Of a DNA stretch of 64,000 bases, positions 35,600 through 48,865 are shown piece after piece. The translations under genes were made by a program, and so were the position numbers. Origin of the DNA: Platycnemis pennipes. Taxonomy: Eukaryota > Arthropoda > Insecta > Odonata > Platycnemididae. The DNA lies in assembly GCA_933228895.1 (NCBI GenBank), contig OW121853.1, positions 11,042,494 to 11,106,493 of the forward strand. Reading direction: 5' to 3'. The notes under the pieces are model-generated. The model was not told where the DNA came from. It ran no database searches and saw only the letters and a list, made by a program, of their open reading frames with translations. Every line of letters begins with the position of its first letter. Position 1 is the first letter of the stretch.

Positions 35600-38220
35600 T
35601 TATGCTGACGACGAATTTCTCTCCCTCCATTTCCAAAAACATTCTACTAGAACCAAACTACCCGCTTTGGTAAAAACGACCACGTTGCCGACCCAAATAA
35701 CTATTCTTTGTCACCCCTTCCGAGGACAGACGAAGGGAAAGAAAGAGGTCTGCTACCTCGAACGCGAAGGCAGGATTCCCTCGTCAGTGTGAATTCCCTT
35801 GCCTTCCACACGCCACTGAACTGCTTCTCTCTAAGCCTTGACCATTAAAACTGAATTCATTTTTGAATTCATCAACAACTCTCAAGAGTTCAATATTTAG
35901 AATATCCCCAGAAATATAGGTTATTCGATTCAACGTAAAAGGCCGGAGACAAGAAGGAATGGGCCGGATTAGAAAGGCAGGTAACGTATTCACTTAAGTT
36001 ACAAAAAAATCATTGAAGTATATCCCCGCAACTATATGCTTCACTTCGTAGAAAAAGATAACAATCAAACTGGAGACAACAACAATTTCCTTCTTTTACA
36101 ATATTCAATATTAAAAACTGAAAAAGTACGATTGTTTTCTTCTCTTGAAAGAAAATTATACTGGTTAAATATCATTAAACATTATTTATGACTAAATTAC
36201 TATTAATGTGACAATTAAGATAGATTTGTATGCACATAAGTCTATTTTTCAAAAATCTTAACGCTTCGCATCATTTAAAACCACTGATCAGAAGAAAGAA
36301 TCGCTCCAAATAAGTCTTTTACTTATGGAACCAAGGAATCAACGCGCACCAAAAAGTCGTCTCCAAATCGATCAATGTGGTTGGATTCACTCGGAAGGTG
36401 TCGCTGAATTCAAACCGTCGTGAATTACTTCCTGTCGAAAATTTAAAACTGGGAGATAAGCACTAACGGTATTGTTTCATCCGAGTAGGAGGCAGCAATC
36501 CATTTGTAAATGTTTATCGCGCTCTTGCAAAACTGAACGGAAGTACTGAAATCACCATGAAGGGAATGAAATAGGCTCTAATTTACTATTCCAAAATATT
36601 GTAATTATAACCTGACTAATCAGGTTGGCAGTCAACTGAAATTGTTGGCAGAGAAAAAGATTCTTCTACAGAGGAAATAAACATGCGTAGAGAAACTATG
36701 AGCCCATAAAAGCTCTTAATTCCAAAGAGAATGCAATAATTATTCCTGAGCACATCTATATTTATTTATAAAATACTTTCCTAAATGTATAATTTACACG
36801 CCGCAAGCAATGTAGCAAAGTTTCGGAAGGCATGGTATGCTACCAACACAAACGGTAATGATTTAGCATTAAATTAAATAAGAAACTCAAGATTGCACTC
36901 CATTATATCTTCAAAAAAGTTACTGTGCTTCTACAGATTTTAGTGTTCCTTGCCGTATTTTGTTCTAATAAAGTAGATGATTGGGAGAAACAATTTCGTG
37001 TACTTAGACAAACAGCCTGAGCTGTATATTCCTGACTTGTACGCTATTTTCGTTTGTTATGCATGTCTCGTCTACCGGCCCTCATGCCTGACGGTACATA
37101 ATCGTAATAAGAGTTTTAAAAATATATGAAATTCATTGAAAATTCGTCAAAATCGGACAGCACAGACACTTCACTCCACATTAAATATTTAAACTCAATT
37201 TGAAACCATTAATTAGGAACTGCAACACAAGTTAATATATTAACAAATTTTAAATATTTAAATGATAACTTATATTTTCCATTTCTTTTGCCGATTCTAT
37301 GTAATGCCATATCTATTACCCAATATCTATTCCGCAAGATTTTAACTTTCGGTGAAATCAGCGAAGAACCGAATATCCTTAGGGTCGAATTTAAAATTGA
37401 ATATACCTAATGATCTTCAAAGTAGTTTTGTCACTTTGACCCTATAATTTTCATACCCTATCCCCCTCTTTCTATTTTTCAATACCGTAAGCTGCTGCGA
37501 AAATTTTCAAATACATTAATTTTTTGGTTTTATAGTAGCGATGTTATATTGAAAAGTTGTCCACTTCAAGAACAATTAAAGAAAATCATATTTTACTATT
37601 CACTAATTGAAAATTAAAAATCAATTTATGTCACTCACCCTGTTGCCTAATTTCCATTAATTTCGTACCAATTTGTACTACTCGTATTTCAGGAAGCATA
37701 AAGCGATCCATAGTAGTAGGTAGTATGTTGAGGGCTGCCTACTCATGATGTCGGATTTTACTGAATGGAAGATAGATAAATGAGAAGTAAATTAATTTAT
37801 AAGTTAATGTAAAGTGTAGGTCATAAAAATGATGTTTAATTAAGTTGCGTCATCGGATATTTTATGTGACCAAATAGTCCAAAAATATGCCTTTTTAAAG
37901 AATTTTAACGGTGTTCTAAACTGCCGTACTTATACTACCTTTATTTTCAGGCATTTAGCCTATATTATGAAGAATATATATCGTCGGATACGTGAAAGTT
38001 AAGTTCCAGTGTATTCATAAATTTTTGTAGTACTTTGAAAAGCAAAGCATAACTGAGGAACCCCTTTATTTTATTAATATCCGTAATTTTATTCCGCTAA
38101 TCAATGGTAACTTTAATTTTTTTCATGTAAATTAGACAAGTAGGAAAATAATTTCAATGCATTAATTGAAATGCTAAGTTTTTCCACAAATTATGGTCTA
38201 CAGATGTGGAAAATAAATTA
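35600..38220. other. AT-rich stretch, nothing identified
   Basis: No gene, RNA or transposon is recognised in about 2.6 kb. Confidence 0.4.
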
Positions 38221-38222
38221 AA

Positions 38223-38526
38223 TTAATACCGACGCCAAAAGCAGCAAAGAAGAAAACAGAGCACGATCGTCTTATCCTCTGAGAAGGCATATCCCAGAGG
38301 GAGTGAACGCCGAAACATGAAAATACGTAACGATATCTTGATCATTCCCTTCGGAATAAAAGCGATGCTAGCAAGAAAATTTGAGCCCCTAACGGCCTCC
38401 ATCGGTAATAATATCCAACCCTTCCTTATCAAGGGAGGTTCTCAAGGCTCCATATATTCCTTCCCTCTCGCTCCGTTGGATTCGGCACAATGTAAAAACC
38501 ACGGGCGCCACAGAAAACGGCATTAA
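38223..38526. other. Segment open on both strands, possibly conserved
   Basis: 69-codon frames on each strand overlap, with mixed composition unlike the flanks. No protein family is recognised. Confidence 0.2.
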
Positions 38527-38699
38527 CCTAAAAATAAGCGTCTGAAGATAAAAACATCGCCCGCTCGAGGCTCCTTTATACTCTTCGCATTGTTCGACCC
38601 CATTGTGCTCAACTTGAGTAAGACAAAATAAAGCCCAAAATTGTGATTTTTTTCATCCCAATTCCAAATCGTAATGTAGCGATGAAATAAAACTGCGGG

Positions 38700-39030
38700 A
38701 AGATTTCCCCGTGCTCCTCCGTCTGGGAAAGATAGATCATCTTTTGCTTTTTTTTTCTCTCTCTCTCTCCGGAACAGGGCGACGGTGCGCGACGCCATCC
38801 TCTCCCGGGCGTAGACGGAAGCGAGGCCAGGAAGACCTCTGGTGGCGGCTCGGAGAAACAGGAGGGGAGACGGGGTGTGGGGACGAGAAAGAAGAGGAAG
38901 TGGAGAGGGGAATCCGCAGCGTTCCTTTGTTTGATTCAACACTCGTTATTTTCGCCCCGTCTTTGTTTTTCGGCTCCCTGGAAACGGAAAGTTCTCCAGG
39001 ACCGGAGTGAGGGAGGGTATACTCCCCGAG
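38700..39030. other. GC-rich purine block with CT microsatellite
   Basis: (CT)n near 38757-38770, then G/A-rich to about 38915. Frames up to 141 codons on the minus strand are compositional. Confidence 0.4.
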
Positions 39031-39039
39031 GACCTTTCC

Positions 39040-40047
39040 TAAGCTGGACTGCGACAGAGACTGAGTAACCATGGCAACGGAGAAACCCCACGTCCTTAAC
39101 TCCCACCCCCGACCGTGCTTATCGTGACCTTTTGGCCGAAATTCACGTATACTTGACGGCATTTAAAATTTACAGCGTCCATTCCATTGTCTGAGTACAA
39201 ATTCACATTTATTTTTCCTTCCTAACTCAAAAACCATCTATATCATCTTGAAGGAAACACCAAAAGTCGTCGTCGACACACCTGAAGATTTCCACTAAGG
39301 GAACGAAACCAGGGTGGTAATAAGGATAGTAAACATTTGTAGTGTACCATTACAAAGTGTAATTATTTTATTCTCTATTTCAAAACCAAAAGTCGTCAGG
39401 AAGTCCCTTAACGATGGAAGGAATCTGATAAAGGAATGACCAAATAAGATGGCCAAATTCCAGCACTCGAGTTTTTTTGTTGAATAAACTATGCATCAAG
39501 AGTTAGGATTTCACCTCCAGATTGGATGCTGCATAGCCTACACATGATCTATGAATTCCATGGAAACCCTAATTAGGTATAATGTTGTATTTGGATCCCA
39601 AAGGACATGTTGACATCCATAAGTGTAAGCAAAAGGCAATAATGACTAAAATTATACAAATAATAACCGATTCAGACTCTCTAAATCAAGTAACAGAAAA
39701 CTATTAGCACACGAAACACCCAAACCCCGTTCACCTTTAGACATATTTAAACTTAAATTTTCTTTCCATTATTAGTGATGATGCTGGTAGGTTCCTAGGG
39801 TCTCAGTAAATCATATTTAATACTGAAAATTTCATTTGCCAAAACTGAAGCATTCTTTATCTGGAAATCAATTCTAAGGTAAAAAGTTGTGTTCAACCCG
39901 AAGATTGGTATTTGTCGGAAGTCAATATCGAAGGTCTATGTACATACGCATACGTTTGGTCCGAAAACTTAAAATAATTTATTCCACATAATAAGTGTGT
40001 TGAAACATTTCAATCGCCACGTAAACAAATCGACAATAGGAGAGGAG
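39040..40047. other. AT-rich stretch
   Basis: Nothing identified. Confidence 0.35.
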
Positions 40048-40055
40048 TAGTGGGG

Positions 40056-40320
40056 CAGGCACGTAGCCAGAAATTTTCTTCGGGGGGGGCTAAGTCTTGC
40101 GTAACTTGAAACAAAGCAGCCTTGCCCATTCGGTGCCGACATGTTACAAATCTCTTCCCTTAATTTTCAGTGCTTGGTATTAACTTTTACAGTGGCCATA
40201 TTTATCTCTTCTCACTGGTAAAGTTCGCTGCTAAAATCAGAACAACAGAATTATTGGGAAAACATTTCGGGGGGTGGGGGGCTGAAGCACCAGAAGCCCC
40301 CCCCCCTGGCTACGTGCCTG
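40056..40320. mobile_element. Small hAT-like MITE, 265 bp
   Basis: Perfect 15-bp terminal inverted repeats CAGGCACGTAGCCAG and CTGGCTACGTGCCTG. Flanks TAGTGGGG (40048-40055) and GAGTGGGG (40321-40328) match in 7 of 8 bases, an 8-bp target duplication as made by hAT transposases. G-rich and C-rich runs lie just inside the ends. Non-coding. Confidence 0.88.
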
Positions 40321-40329
40321 GAGTGGGGG

Positions 40330-43095
40330 AAGAGAGTCGGAGGAGACGAGAGGGGGACAAGAATGGGATAAACAAGAGGAGAGGGTGGAGGGGGAGTAAG
40401 TAGAGGACGGACGTGTGAGAGCGTCCGGATAGCGGATAGTCGTCAAGCTTGAGTGTGGTGCAAAGGGCAAGGTGAAAGAAAAGAGTAAAATTGGACGCAA
40501 GAGTGAACAAACATTCGTGAAAAAGGGGAAACTGCCCAACTGTCGGCGGTTTCGGGGGGACGGGATCGCACAGGTATTTTTGTGGTTTGTCGAGTTGGAT
40601 TGGAAATATATCCTGAACCTATATTAAACATAAATTAATATGACTGTTGATTAAATATATGAGAGAAAAAAATGTATGCAACAGTATTGTATTTAAATGT
40701 GCCCTACTCCTGCACTTCTGCCCAATGTTAATCACACCTGAGCAGCCGGCGCAACTAAAGGTAAGGGGAAATGGGCTGTGGAGTACACAGGGGAGTAAGA
40801 CTACAGTAGCCTCTCGCTTTTAAACGATGAGGAATTTGTTCTCCTTTAATGTTGCTGTGGAAATGACTTTCATCGCAGACGTCAGCAGCCGATTGAAAAA
40901 AAAATATGAAGACTTTCTTTTTAGAGAAGAGCGAGCTGTATTTTGGGAAAAAAATTGGATATTCTTTGCCTTTTTTAATGAAAATATCGATCTGGCGTCA
41001 ATAATCTCCGGGTAACTCCCCCAGTCTTTCCAAGTGACAGGAAAGAAAAATTGGTTCTTTCTTTGGAATGGAATTGCTGAAGCAGCATCCTTACTCCCAC
41101 ATCACGAAAACCAGACGCGGTATCGACGCTGGAAATACGCCGTTCTGATAACTGAAAGGTCACAAGTTTGAATAACGCCTCGGAAAGAGACTTCTAGTTT
41201 GTGGTAAGATTAAGTACTAGAATAACATTACGATAGACAGTGCAACATACTCTTAACAGCTAGAGCCATACCTAAGTCCTTCAACCAAATGAAAAATGCA
41301 CTTAATTTTCGTTGACTGGAATGAAAAGTAATCCTCAATTTGTATTTCAAACTTGACTATCAATATTAAAGATTGAATTAATTACCCTTTCGATTCGTTT
41401 TGTGCCGTGTAAATTAAGGTGAACCTTCCTAATATAACTAAAACAAAGTGTGAGATGCGTAAAAACAGGACAAAACTAATTTTCTCTTGACAAAACAACG
41501 GATGGCATAATGCTCTTAAAATGTACTATTTATAAGTATACCTTTTGATATCTCTTCCATTTTAACTAATTCCACCATTGTCATTTCCTTCCATCAACAA
41601 GGTAGTCGATCAAGTGATCGACAGGAGACTCCTTAATTCCATGCTTCGAATCTGATTGGATCCGCCTTTGAATCTCCCTTCTAAAGCCGGACTGGGTTAC
41701 CGAAAACCACGCACAGAGAAAGAAACTACTACCATTTTCTCCAGACCAGTTCATGCGTCATTAAGTCATATAATAAGGGCAAATTTAAAATTATTAAGTA
41801 ACAAATGTTATATGACCGCGGATTAAGTACACAGGTAATGTTTTTACTGGCTTCTTTAGGGGCTAAGAATGAGCTATGTGACTTAACGAACTATTAGGCA
41901 AATACAGTCGGTAGCATGCCAGCAAGGCTTAAACTTCAAATTATACTAATCGAACATTTTTCTATTGTAAAGGATAAAAGAATAATATTCTTTAAACCTC
42001 CATGAACGAATCACTTTTCACATATTGCCTCAGATTTTATAAACTTTATAAAGTAACAGAGTCCCACACACAAAGTTTCACTTTTAACCAAAGACGCGGA
42101 CATTTCTCCACTAATGGCACACGATCGCGAAACCTTTGGCGCAGAGCAAAGGCCAACCAAGTTGCCTTCAGGCTCGGGGCCATAAGGTAACCCGCAAAGG
42201 ACACCGAACGCTGGTGGATGGAATCTAGTTCCTGGCGCAGGCGCGAGCCACAAACCCTTAAACTCAAATTGAACTTCGGAAGTCCCCTACAAAATGTGCC
42301 CTTGGTTACGCGCTCATCAATAAACTCAGAAGCCGATACTGCTCTTGCCGCTTCTCACTACTAATATTAATTATCAAAACGTGCCACTTCCGACATGAAC
42401 ACCCGCTATGAATTGAAGCACATTGCGAATCTGTGATGATTGGGAGGACTAGAGGTCAAGAACTGCCCCAAAATCCTAGGGTAACTGATGTACCGTCAAA
42501 TTGGAGGGCCCAAACATGGGACCCTTTTAAATAAATTTCCCTTCAACCAAATAGGCTCAGAAAAAGAAAACTATGTTGGTTCGACCAGTAGAGAGAACTA
42601 AAAGTGATTTACTAAAAAAATAGTTTAGTTCATCTTATAACTAGTAGTCACAAGATAAACTTGGCAGACATTATCCAAAGGGAGGTAGGGACTCAGATTC
42701 TGAGCAGATATGATTTTTTGCGTAGATTTTTACTTTTTTGATTCAATTATCAATTCCTAACGTTAGGTCCTTTAATGGTCGCAGGCAAATCCTACCATAA
42801 ATACTCTAAATCAGACTAGTCTATTAATTAGGTATTATTAGAATCGTGTACATTTTAACAGTTGACTTGCCTATATTACTACCTGGTACAATTTTAAGGT
42901 TGAATATAGACAAATATAAAGAAAATTATGGACATACATTAAATTAACCTCACAATAATAGGCATAAGCGCAACAGCAAGGGGGGCTTTATAGCTCGACG
43001 GCAGAGTTCCAGCGCCAGAAATCAGCCAATGAGAACACGCCTGCCCTTAGAAATCATGACGTCAGACCTTTGAGCGTCGCTGACTAGCGCTAAAC
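40330..43095. other. Stretch with no supported gene
   Basis: A purine-rich patch occupies 40322-40420. TACAGTAGCCTCTCGCTTTT at 40801-40820 resembles a Tc1/pogo-type terminus but has no partner end. The remainder is AT-rich and unassigned; 42060-42260 is more GC-rich but has no domain. Confidence 0.3.
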
Positions 43096-43116
43096 GAACT
43101 CAAATATTCCACATGA

Positions 43117-43345
43117 GGGGAGCGTGGTGGCCCAGTGGGTAGAGCGCTGAGCTACTGATCGAAGGGTCCCGGGTTCAAATCCGGGTGAAGCCTTTGGACG
43201 CCCCCGAACAAAAAATCCTCGGAGTGCGAGGTGGCCCAGGGAAAGGAACTGCCCCCCCTAACCTGGTTGTGTGACATTCACACGCCTGTGGCTTAGTTCG
43301 GGGAGAGCTCTACCCTCACCTATGCAAACCAACCTTCGGGTTGAA
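43117..43345 (+). mobile_element. tRNA-derived SINE, family A, copy 2
   Basis: GGGGAGCGTGGTGGCCCAGT (A-box region), then GGGTTCAAATCC (a perfect B box) and the family body with CGGAGTGCGAGGTGGCCCAG, ending in CCTTCGGGTTGAATCA. No clear target duplication. The 15 bases before it (AATATTCCACATGA type) also precede copy 3. Confidence 0.88.
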
Positions 43346-45660
43346 TCAGTTGAGCGAGTGCGCTGAATCTCTGCGGCAGGGAGACGGAGGCCCAGTTAAT
43401 TCGATCCGCCCGGCATTCATGGATGTGTTCTATTGGGTGCTTTAATGAGCGCGTTTGAGATGTATTACGAATACTAATGTTTTCATTAAGTGTTAAAAGT
43501 TGTAATTGAAGAAGGGAAGTCATTGCTATCCCAGAAATAAGAGTTAAGTGAAAATGTAACTGTTGCATTGCGGGGTACACACGTGGAGTAGTTTCTCATT
43601 GTTATTCAATGTTTCATTGGAGTATGCATGCCATCTTGAAATTTTATAACAAATACACAGCAAATTATTGATATATTGCTGAAGGTCCTGGTTTTTAAAA
43701 ACAAAAATAAACTAAACTATCCCCTACTAAATTAAACTAAACTATCCCCAACTAAAATAAATACTGCTCACCATAATGCCCATGCACGAGGAAAAAAGGA
43801 GACGAAACTCAACAAGTTAGATTCCACCGTAACCGATAGCGAATAACCCCCGAGGCATACAAGGCGACATGTTTCAGTGCCTTGCAGCGCATTGCGATCT
43901 TTTTTCATGCCGCGCCGCAGAGCTATGAAGATTCTACCGATTTCCGTCGAAATCCATCGTAATCACCACCGCCGCTCGGCTAAAAAGCCCCCCTTACACC
44001 AACTACCCCCCATACCTTCCATCCCTATCCTTATACCTTTCATCCCGGTCTGAAGCGCCTATTAGTGCTGAAACGGACTTGAAAACACCCATGAATAATG
44101 CCACCACCTCCCAGAGGTGAGAAAAAAATCCGAAATGTGACATTGCCTGCCATCTAGCGACTAAATTACAAACTACCTAGGTGCTCACCAGCAGGCTAAT
44201 ATTTCCCGTGGCCTGATTGGCAGAGGGGGATATAGAAAAGCATTTTCATCAATAGACAAGCATTTATAAAATACTGTGATTCTATTCAATCTTATTTCTG
44301 TCACTCAAATGTTTTCAGCCTTAATGCCTGTAAAAGCCACTCAGAATTTAACTTTTTAATTCAACCCGCGGATTCAAGGTTGAGAACTGCTTGCAGAAAA
44401 TTCAATAACTTGCAACAGAAAGCATTCATTAGATACTTTGGCTTCTCAATTGACTGTAAAGGTACAAATTTGCATCAATTATGCAATTTTAGTTTTGGGT
44501 CAAATTTTGGGCTGACACTCAACACCTGAGTGGAAACGGATTAGCAAGTCATCAATTACTCATCTTGTTGAGCGTTACTTTCATAAAAAATATGGATATT
44601 AGTTTATATAACAATCAAGTTGTTAAATCTTATGACTCAATACAACAATAAGAGATAAATCAACAAACTCTGTCCCCACTTCAACCAAGTCAGTAAGAGG
44701 AGAGAGCTGTATAATGCATTATGGAAGAAAAGACTCAGAAAGTAGACACCAAGAGATACAGAGTGGAGAGAAGAGGAATAAAACCATATTCCAGAGGGAG
44801 TTACACAGAGTGAGAAGAAAGATGGCATTGAAAATGAGCTCCAAAAACATAATTCATATTAAATTCCAAGGAAATAAGTCATGAAAATAAATCCAATAAA
44901 GTATGCATACACCTAATTTCATTTGGAAATCCTTGAAAAGGGAATTATTTTAATTCATTGACAATTGGCTTAAAGTCTCACGCAGTGACTTTTGGATTTA
45001 TCATACATCAGATGCTACCACCCATAGTACAATGCATCGTAAAAAACAAGGGGACAGATATGATAATGAAGATAATCATGGAGTTTAAATGCAATTGGGA
45101 GTAATTTAAGCAAGTGATTCTGATATTTAGGCCTCACTTAGAAATTTCTTTTTGCAAATGGATCACATGGTGCTCACATGTAGAATATATGCATTTCCAC
45201 ATTAGAACAACACAACTCAGAAGTTGAATCCATAATTTCCTCATGGGAATCACATAACTTCCTCAGCAAAAATCCATTACATCCACCTAAGATCCACACA
45301 AATCCATAATCCCCAGGATTCCTGTCACTCCCTTGTTGAATCCAAAGTCACACACAAGAATTCACGCCACATCCTCACAAGGCATCTTAAGATTGTTATC
45401 ACCCAGGATACACCCCACCCCCATGCAACGGCTAAACACCCCAGGTAACAGAGTTAGCGTTTTTTTTACATCCACTCCATTGTCCCCGTGTGAACAACCA
45501 CACTGAGCAAAAGTATGTACTTCATTCTTACAACCAGGAAGTCATGTCATGCTCTAAGGGTCCAACATTTCATCATTGCCTGTTACTTTGCTAACACTAA
45601 AATCAACATTGTCCAACACTCACACTTATTCACAATCAATTACAATTACAGAAAATGATA
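43346..45660. other. Stretch with no supported gene
   Basis: A short direct repeat AAACTAAACTATCCCC occurs twice at about 43710-43750. The rest shows no recognisable gene or transposon. Confidence 0.35.
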
Positions 45661-45664
45661 TCAC

Positions 45665-46998
45665 AGGGTGTTTACCAAATTTCGGAATTTAGCGATTTCG
45701 GAACCAAAATCGCTATTTTCCGCACGAAATTGTTCGATGGAAATGAAAAATGAATTCTAGTGAAATAATTAATCTTCTAACCAGAGCCATTCACTCATAA
45801 ATCAAAACTTAACATAAGCAACAGGTGACGCCCACCAAACGACCTGCTTTAAGGATATCTACGTCATTCACATCCCGTCCTTGACTGTGTTGAGGAAGAA
45901 TGGAGTTGAGGTCTGCCTGATGAGATCCTGTGGCAACCACTTCCATTGGCAAAGTCAGCTACATGTCCCTCATTGTGATAAGGCGAAGGAGCTTAGCAGT
46001 CTCAGTTGTGATTGGACAAAGTGGATGACATACTAGTCCCATCAGGGTTTATAAGGGGTTTTCATTTTCATTTTCCCCGACTTTTCCAGGACTTCCAGAC
46101 AATTATTATTGATTTTCCCTGACTTTTGAGCGCCTAAAAACTCAAAGATTTCGGTCATTTATAGAGATAAAATTGGTAGTGAGGAAGCAGAGAAGTCTAA
46201 ACTTATGAAAATTTGTAGGTGCATTTTCATATTGATCATATGAACTTCCAGTAATAAGAGATCAAAAACTTTAAGTCCACAAAATAAAAATTATTACTTA
46301 CATTGATATGCCTTCAGAAAGGGTTTTAATTGCAGAAAAATATAAGCAAAGAGGGTTAGCCTGGCTTTTCCTTCAAACCTGATGTCATTAAAGTAGCTCT
46401 TTGAATCAATCTTGATTTTTTCTTCCTCACATCCTTCTACAAATTTGGATAAGTGAAACCAAATTTGACTGAGAATAACTTTTTTGTCACCAGAGGGACA
46501 AAGCGAAACATTCCCGGCAAAATCGCTAGTGAATAAAATGAGATGCGCACACTTTCGCCAATCTTTTCGCCGAATCGTGCAGGCTATAGCCAGAAAGAAC
46601 CAGAATAGGGCTCCTGGGCTGCCTCCACAGCAAGGCCAGCCTGTGGCGTCATCTCTTTCCCCCCGCCCTCCACTCCTATGCGCAGTTTTTGATCTCTTGG
46701 CATTTTCAGGTGATAATTTCCAAAATTTGAACGTTTTGTGATTTTTCCCTGACCACACGTTAAATTCCCTGACTTTTCCAGGATTTCCATGGACGTTTTC
46801 ATTTTCCCTGACTTTTCCAGGTTCCTATAAACCCTGCCCATGCACGTCCACATTTCTGAAAGGGCTAAAATACATCAGTTTTTTGCCACTGATAACTCGA
46901 GACGTAATTGACGGATCGAAGAATGGAAAAATATGAGTCTTTTTATTTTACAAACTATTAGCTTCGGCAATAAAAAAAGTATGGTAAATGACCCCATT
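45665..46998 (+). mobile_element. MITE-1 copy C, split by another transposon
   Basis: MITE-1 sequence runs from 45665 to 46042 and resumes at 46842-46998, ending GTAAATGACCCCAT. It is more diverged than copies A and B. The gap holds the TIR element at 46043-46836, so MITE-1 is the older insertion. Confidence 0.85.
46043..46836. mobile_element. TIR element nested in MITE-1 (CAGGGTTTATA ends)
   Basis: Ends CAGGGTTTATA (46043-46053) and TATAAACCCTG (46826-46836) are perfect inverses. CCCAT directly flanks both sides (46038-46042, 46837-46841). Subterminal TTTTCCCTGACTTTTCCAGG words occur in tandem near both ends. A 154-codon minus-strand frame (46294-46758) fills the interior but shows no recognised transposase motif. 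The superfamily is uncertain: the CAGGG start resembles hAT, but a 5-bp duplication does not fit hAT. Confidence 0.82.
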
Positions 46999-46999
46999 T

Positions 47000-47980
47000 C
47001 CACATCCATCTCAGATCCACGTGCTGAGAGTGGCTTCACATGTAATACACATGGGTTCATAAAACTGTTCTCAATAGTTATGTAGTATTTGCTATAATAC
47101 TCAAAATTTAATGAGGTAGCAATCTATTTCTTTTGCCTGAACTGTTCACTGTTTACTCAATAAAGGAGGGCTGGTTAGAATGTGTCTACTCTCAGATGAA
47201 AAATAAGTATACCAGGTGTTCCATCAGAATGTTCCAAAGTTGGCAAATAAAAAAACACTCAAGTGTGGCACATTTGAGGAATAAATAACTCCCAAGAAAT
47301 AAAACTTCAAAACTCTCAATCCTTGCTCATGTAAGTACAATGTCAGTAAGCAGAATTTTATCCATAGCTGAGCATTGCGCCTGCACTATATGAACCTTGC
47401 TCAAGATTGAGTGATAGGATATAATTAAAATTAACAAACATGAGGAATAAAAGATATATGAACTGAAAATATGCAATGATAATATCTTTTAATTAATTAG
47501 ACAAGTTCAACACTTTCCATGTATGGATAATTTTCTGAGCTCAGCATATATCTAGGAATGTAGGACACCAATTCACCATGAAACTGAAAACCAAACACCA
47601 CTGATTTAAGTGATCACTCAAGCAAGGCATGCCTGAGAGGGGAAAGAAGAGCCAAACAATTCTTTATCTTCACTGATAAGACATCACAGTTACTAACACT
47701 ACTATAAGAACGAAACCATGCTCCATGCTTGCATGATACACATCCTTTTCAGGTGAAATTATAAACCTTACCCAAAATATAAATAACTTCATAGAATCTA
47801 CCTAAATAGTGCTGTTGACATTAATACTGCAATAATTCGAATACCTATCAAATAAACCCAACCTCACACCTACGAGCCTTCATTAAACCCATTTAACTAT
47901 CAGAAATTATGGATTTAAACCAGTACAAAATGTAGCATTTGTCAGAATATGTTTTGCTGGAATGAAATCGGTCCAAAATA
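47000..47980. other. AT-rich stretch
   Basis: Nothing identified. Confidence 0.35.
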
Positions 47981-47984
47981 GGGG

Positions 47985-48160
47985 AACAGGCTGCTACAGT
48001 AGCTTGAGTACTGACCTCCTATGCCAAGAGCCCAGTTCCAATCCCAAAGGTGCCAGATTTTTCAGTGGAATGCCAGTCTCTACTTGGGTGTGGTGTGTAG
48101 CACACTTCAGAGTCAATACTCTCTTCGCTGGATGGGAAATGAAATCCTTAAATCCTTTTT
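47985..48160 (+). mobile_element. tRNA-derived SINE-like, family D
   Basis: A B-box-like AGTTCCAATCCC at 48032-48043 follows an A-box-like AGCTTGAGTACTG. The tail includes CGCTGGATGGGAAATGAAAT, related to the GGATGGGACGT tail family at 845 and 29272, suggesting a shared LINE partner. Confidence 0.45.
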
Positions 48161-48393
48161 CATCTTACATTATGAGTAGGGATGGGACATTCGAATCTTT
48201 GAATCCCTCGAATAATGCCTCTTTCCTTGAATCCATTGAGTTTCACCATGAATCCGAATTTCTAATAATCCAAGTCACTTTCATCCTCATCCGACAATAG
48301 TCCTTGCATTCCTTTCAAATCAACTTTACCACCACCACCTGTGGTCATAATAGAAAGCATGGATTTGAGAGCCCTGTTTACCCGATGGAGCTC

Positions 48394-48680
48394 TGTGGCA
48401 TGACAGAGCACTCTGTGTCCTGCAGGCTGAAAGAGCACAGGCAATCAATTATCCATGGGAATGTAAAGAAATCCAATGTCGTAGAACACACATCCTCTAG
48501 AGGTCCAGTTGGAGTATATAAATTTTACCAGAAAAGGTACGGGCAAAAGCAAAAGAACCTCGCTACTACCCAAGAATGATACGGGAGGCAGTGGAAATAG
48601 AGAAACGTCCCTGGAACCTCAACTGTGACAACGGCATTGAACTCATCTCTGCACTAAAGACTCTTTCGTCTGCCATAAGT
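48394..48680 (+). pseudogene. Penelope-like element GIY-YIG endonuclease remnant
   Basis: One frame gives C-G-M-T-E-H-S-V-S-C-R-L-K-E-H-R and S-N-V-V-E-H; after a frameshift near 48545 another gives A-K-E-P-R-Y-Y-P-R-M-I-R-E-A-V-E-I-E-K-R and N-L-N. This matches the C-terminal GIY-YIG endonuclease part of Penelope-like retroelements. The YIG half of the signature is missing between C-G-M and T-E-H. No reverse transcriptase is visible upstream, so this is a 3' fragment. Confidence 0.7.
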
Positions 48681-48865
48681 CCTCCCAAAACACCTGGAGC
48701 CCAGGCTGAGTCATCTCTTTCTGATGTAAGCAGAGAATTTGTCAATGACAAACAATACCAAATAAGGCTAAGAACAGGAAGGGAGGGGGCATGTGTCTCC
48801 CCAATAAATATCGGAGACTTCCTCTTTGTTATTCCCCTGGTCACCTTTCATTATGAGCGAGTTAA

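Noticed and set aside
43117..43190. Functional tRNA gene
   Set aside because: A and B boxes are present but the sequence does not form a proper cloverleaf and continues into a repeated SINE body.
46294..46758. 154-codon minus-strand cellular gene
   Set aside because: Lies entirely within a TIR element inside a MITE and shows no recognised domain.
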